From positions 1 to 6,958 of the forward strand of contig JAEVYW010000051.1 of the NCBI GenBank assembly GCA_023392555.1: DNA of 6,958 bases. Direction: 5' to 3'. Position 1 is the stretch's first letter; each line of letters starts with the position of its first letter. The notes beneath the pieces were generated by a model, which was not told where the DNA came from, searched no databases, and saw nothing but the letters and a program-made list of their open reading frames with translations. Shown in pieces: positions 6,249 to 6,958 of the stretch. The translations under genes were made by a program, and so were the position numbers. Source of the DNA: Pseudomonadota bacterium. Its GTDB lineage: Bacteria; Pseudomonadota; Alphaproteobacteria; Sphingomonadales; Sphingomonadaceae.

Positions 6249-6958
6249 CCGCGCTGTCTATCGTCGTCCCGTGCTTCAACGAAGAAGCCTGCTTGCCCGA
6301 ACTCCACCGGCGCTTGTCGGATGCCGCGCGGCGAGCGGTGGGCACAGACTATGAGATCGTCCTGGTCAACGACGGATCGCGCGACCGCAGCTGGCCAATG
6401 ATGCGCGCCCTCGCGGAAAGCGATCCGAACCTCGTCGCGCTGAACCTGTCGCGCAATCACGGCCATCAGCTGGCGCTCACCGCCGGGCTCGACCTTTGCC
6501 GCGGGGATGCAATCCTGATCATCGACGCGGACCTTCAGGATCCTCCCGAGCTTCTGCCGGCGATGCTCGAGCAAATGCGGAGCGAGGAGGCGGACGTGGT
6601 CTACGGCCTCCGCCGCAGCCGCAAGGGCGAAACCGCGTTCAAGCGCGCCACCGCGCACGGCTTCTACCGCTTGCTGTCGCGAGCGACCGAGATCGACATT
6701 CCGGTCGACACCGGCGACTTCCGCATCATGAGCCGCCGCGCGCTCAACGCTTTGCTCGCAATGCCCGAGCAGTCGCGCTTCATCCGCGGGATGGTGACGT
6801 GGATCGGCTTCAAGCAGGTGCCGTTCCCCTACGATCGCGAAGAAAGGTTCGCCGGGTCGAGCAAATATCCGATCGGCAAGATGCTGCGCTTCGCCTTCGA
6901 CGCGCTCACCGGCTTCTCGTCCGCACCGTTGAAGCTCGCCAGCCACGCGGGCCTGGCT
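6245..6958 (+). CDS. Family 2 glycosyltransferase, polyprenyl-phosphate (DPM1/GtrB/ArnC-like), cut by right edge
   Basis: The frame opens at an ATG overlapping the previous stop (ATGA, 6245-6248) and stays open for 238 codons to the edge. The GT-A fold is clear: SIVVPCFNEE (5-14), VNDGSRD (41-47), the metal-binding DADLQDPPE (94-102) and the acceptor-side DTGDFR (155-160). The family signature RFIRGMVTWIG (178-188) and the basic EERFAGSSKYP segment (199-209) follow. This pattern is that of enzymes moving a sugar from a nucleotide donor to dolichyl or undecaprenyl phosphate on the cytoplasmic face (DPM1, GtrB, ArnC). Members of this group normally end in two helices, which would lie past the edge. 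The sugar cannot be read from the sequence; glucose, mannose or an aminosugar are all possible. Coupling to the membrane protein upstream suggests that protein uses the product. Confidence 0.9.
   Translation, partial: MTALSIVVPCFNEEACLPELHRRLSDAARRAVGTDYEIVLVNDGSRDRSWPMMRALAESDPNLVALNLSRNHGHQLALTAGLDLCRGDAILIIDADLQDPPELLPAMLEQMRSEEADVVYGLRRSRKGETAFKRATAHGFYRLLSRATEIDIPVDTGDFRIMSRRALNALLAMPEQSRFIRGMVTWIGFKQVPFPYDREERFAGSSKYPIGKMLRFAFDALTGFSSAPLKLASHAGLA

Noticed and set aside
6170..6946. 258-codon minus-strand open frame at the right end
   Set aside because: The plus strand encodes a clear family 2 glycosyltransferase with DAD and other motifs throughout; the minus frame has no domain.

Overview
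The window is GC-rich bacterial DNA with tightly packed genes on both strands. Codon use is GC-rich, AT-rich intergenic motifs of the TTAACCA type are present, and the gene families combine a polyprenyl-phosphate sugar transferase, a UDP-xylose synthase, an EF-hand secreted protein and an Aur1-like PAP2 membrane enzyme. Together these suggest an alphaproteobacterium, most likely a sphingomonad (Sphingomonadaceae). That placement is inferred from protein style and was not tested by any search.

Left block, minus strand (1-1358): a UDP-glucuronate decarboxylase (UDP-xylose synthase) is followed, after a 69-bp AT-rich gap, by the N-terminal part of a membrane sugar transferase that runs off the left edge. 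This looks like the end of a surface-polysaccharide locus: one gene supplies UDP-xylose and the other probably starts the glycan on a lipid carrier. A 138-bp divergent intergenic region separates it from a cyclopropane-fatty-acyl-phospholipid synthase (cfa) on the plus strand (1497-2768). The cfa gene converges on a small secreted protein with four EF-hands (minus strand, 2817-3389). A strong hairpin between them probably terminates transcription, best in the minus direction.

Right block, plus strand (3541-6958): three membrane or lipid-linked genes lie in a row. First is an eight-helix PAP2/Aur1-like enzyme, followed by a short hairpin with a T run. Next is a 517-residue polytopic membrane protein with a large C-terminal extramembrane domain, which resembles a GT-C type glycosyltransferase but which I cannot assign to a named family. 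Last is a family-2 glycosyltransferase of the DPM1/GtrB/ArnC kind, cut by the right edge. The last two overlap by ATGA and are probably translationally coupled. The simplest reading is a lipid-linked glycosylation pair: the GT2 charges a polyprenyl phosphate with a sugar in the cytoplasm, and the membrane protein transfers it on the periplasmic side. The acceptor is unknown.

Overall the window is a cell-envelope neighbourhood covering polysaccharide precursors, phospholipid modification, lipid phosphotransfer and lipid-linked sugar transfer. I see no RNA genes, insertion sequences, CRISPR arrays or phage genes, and no gene-free stretch over 300 bases.
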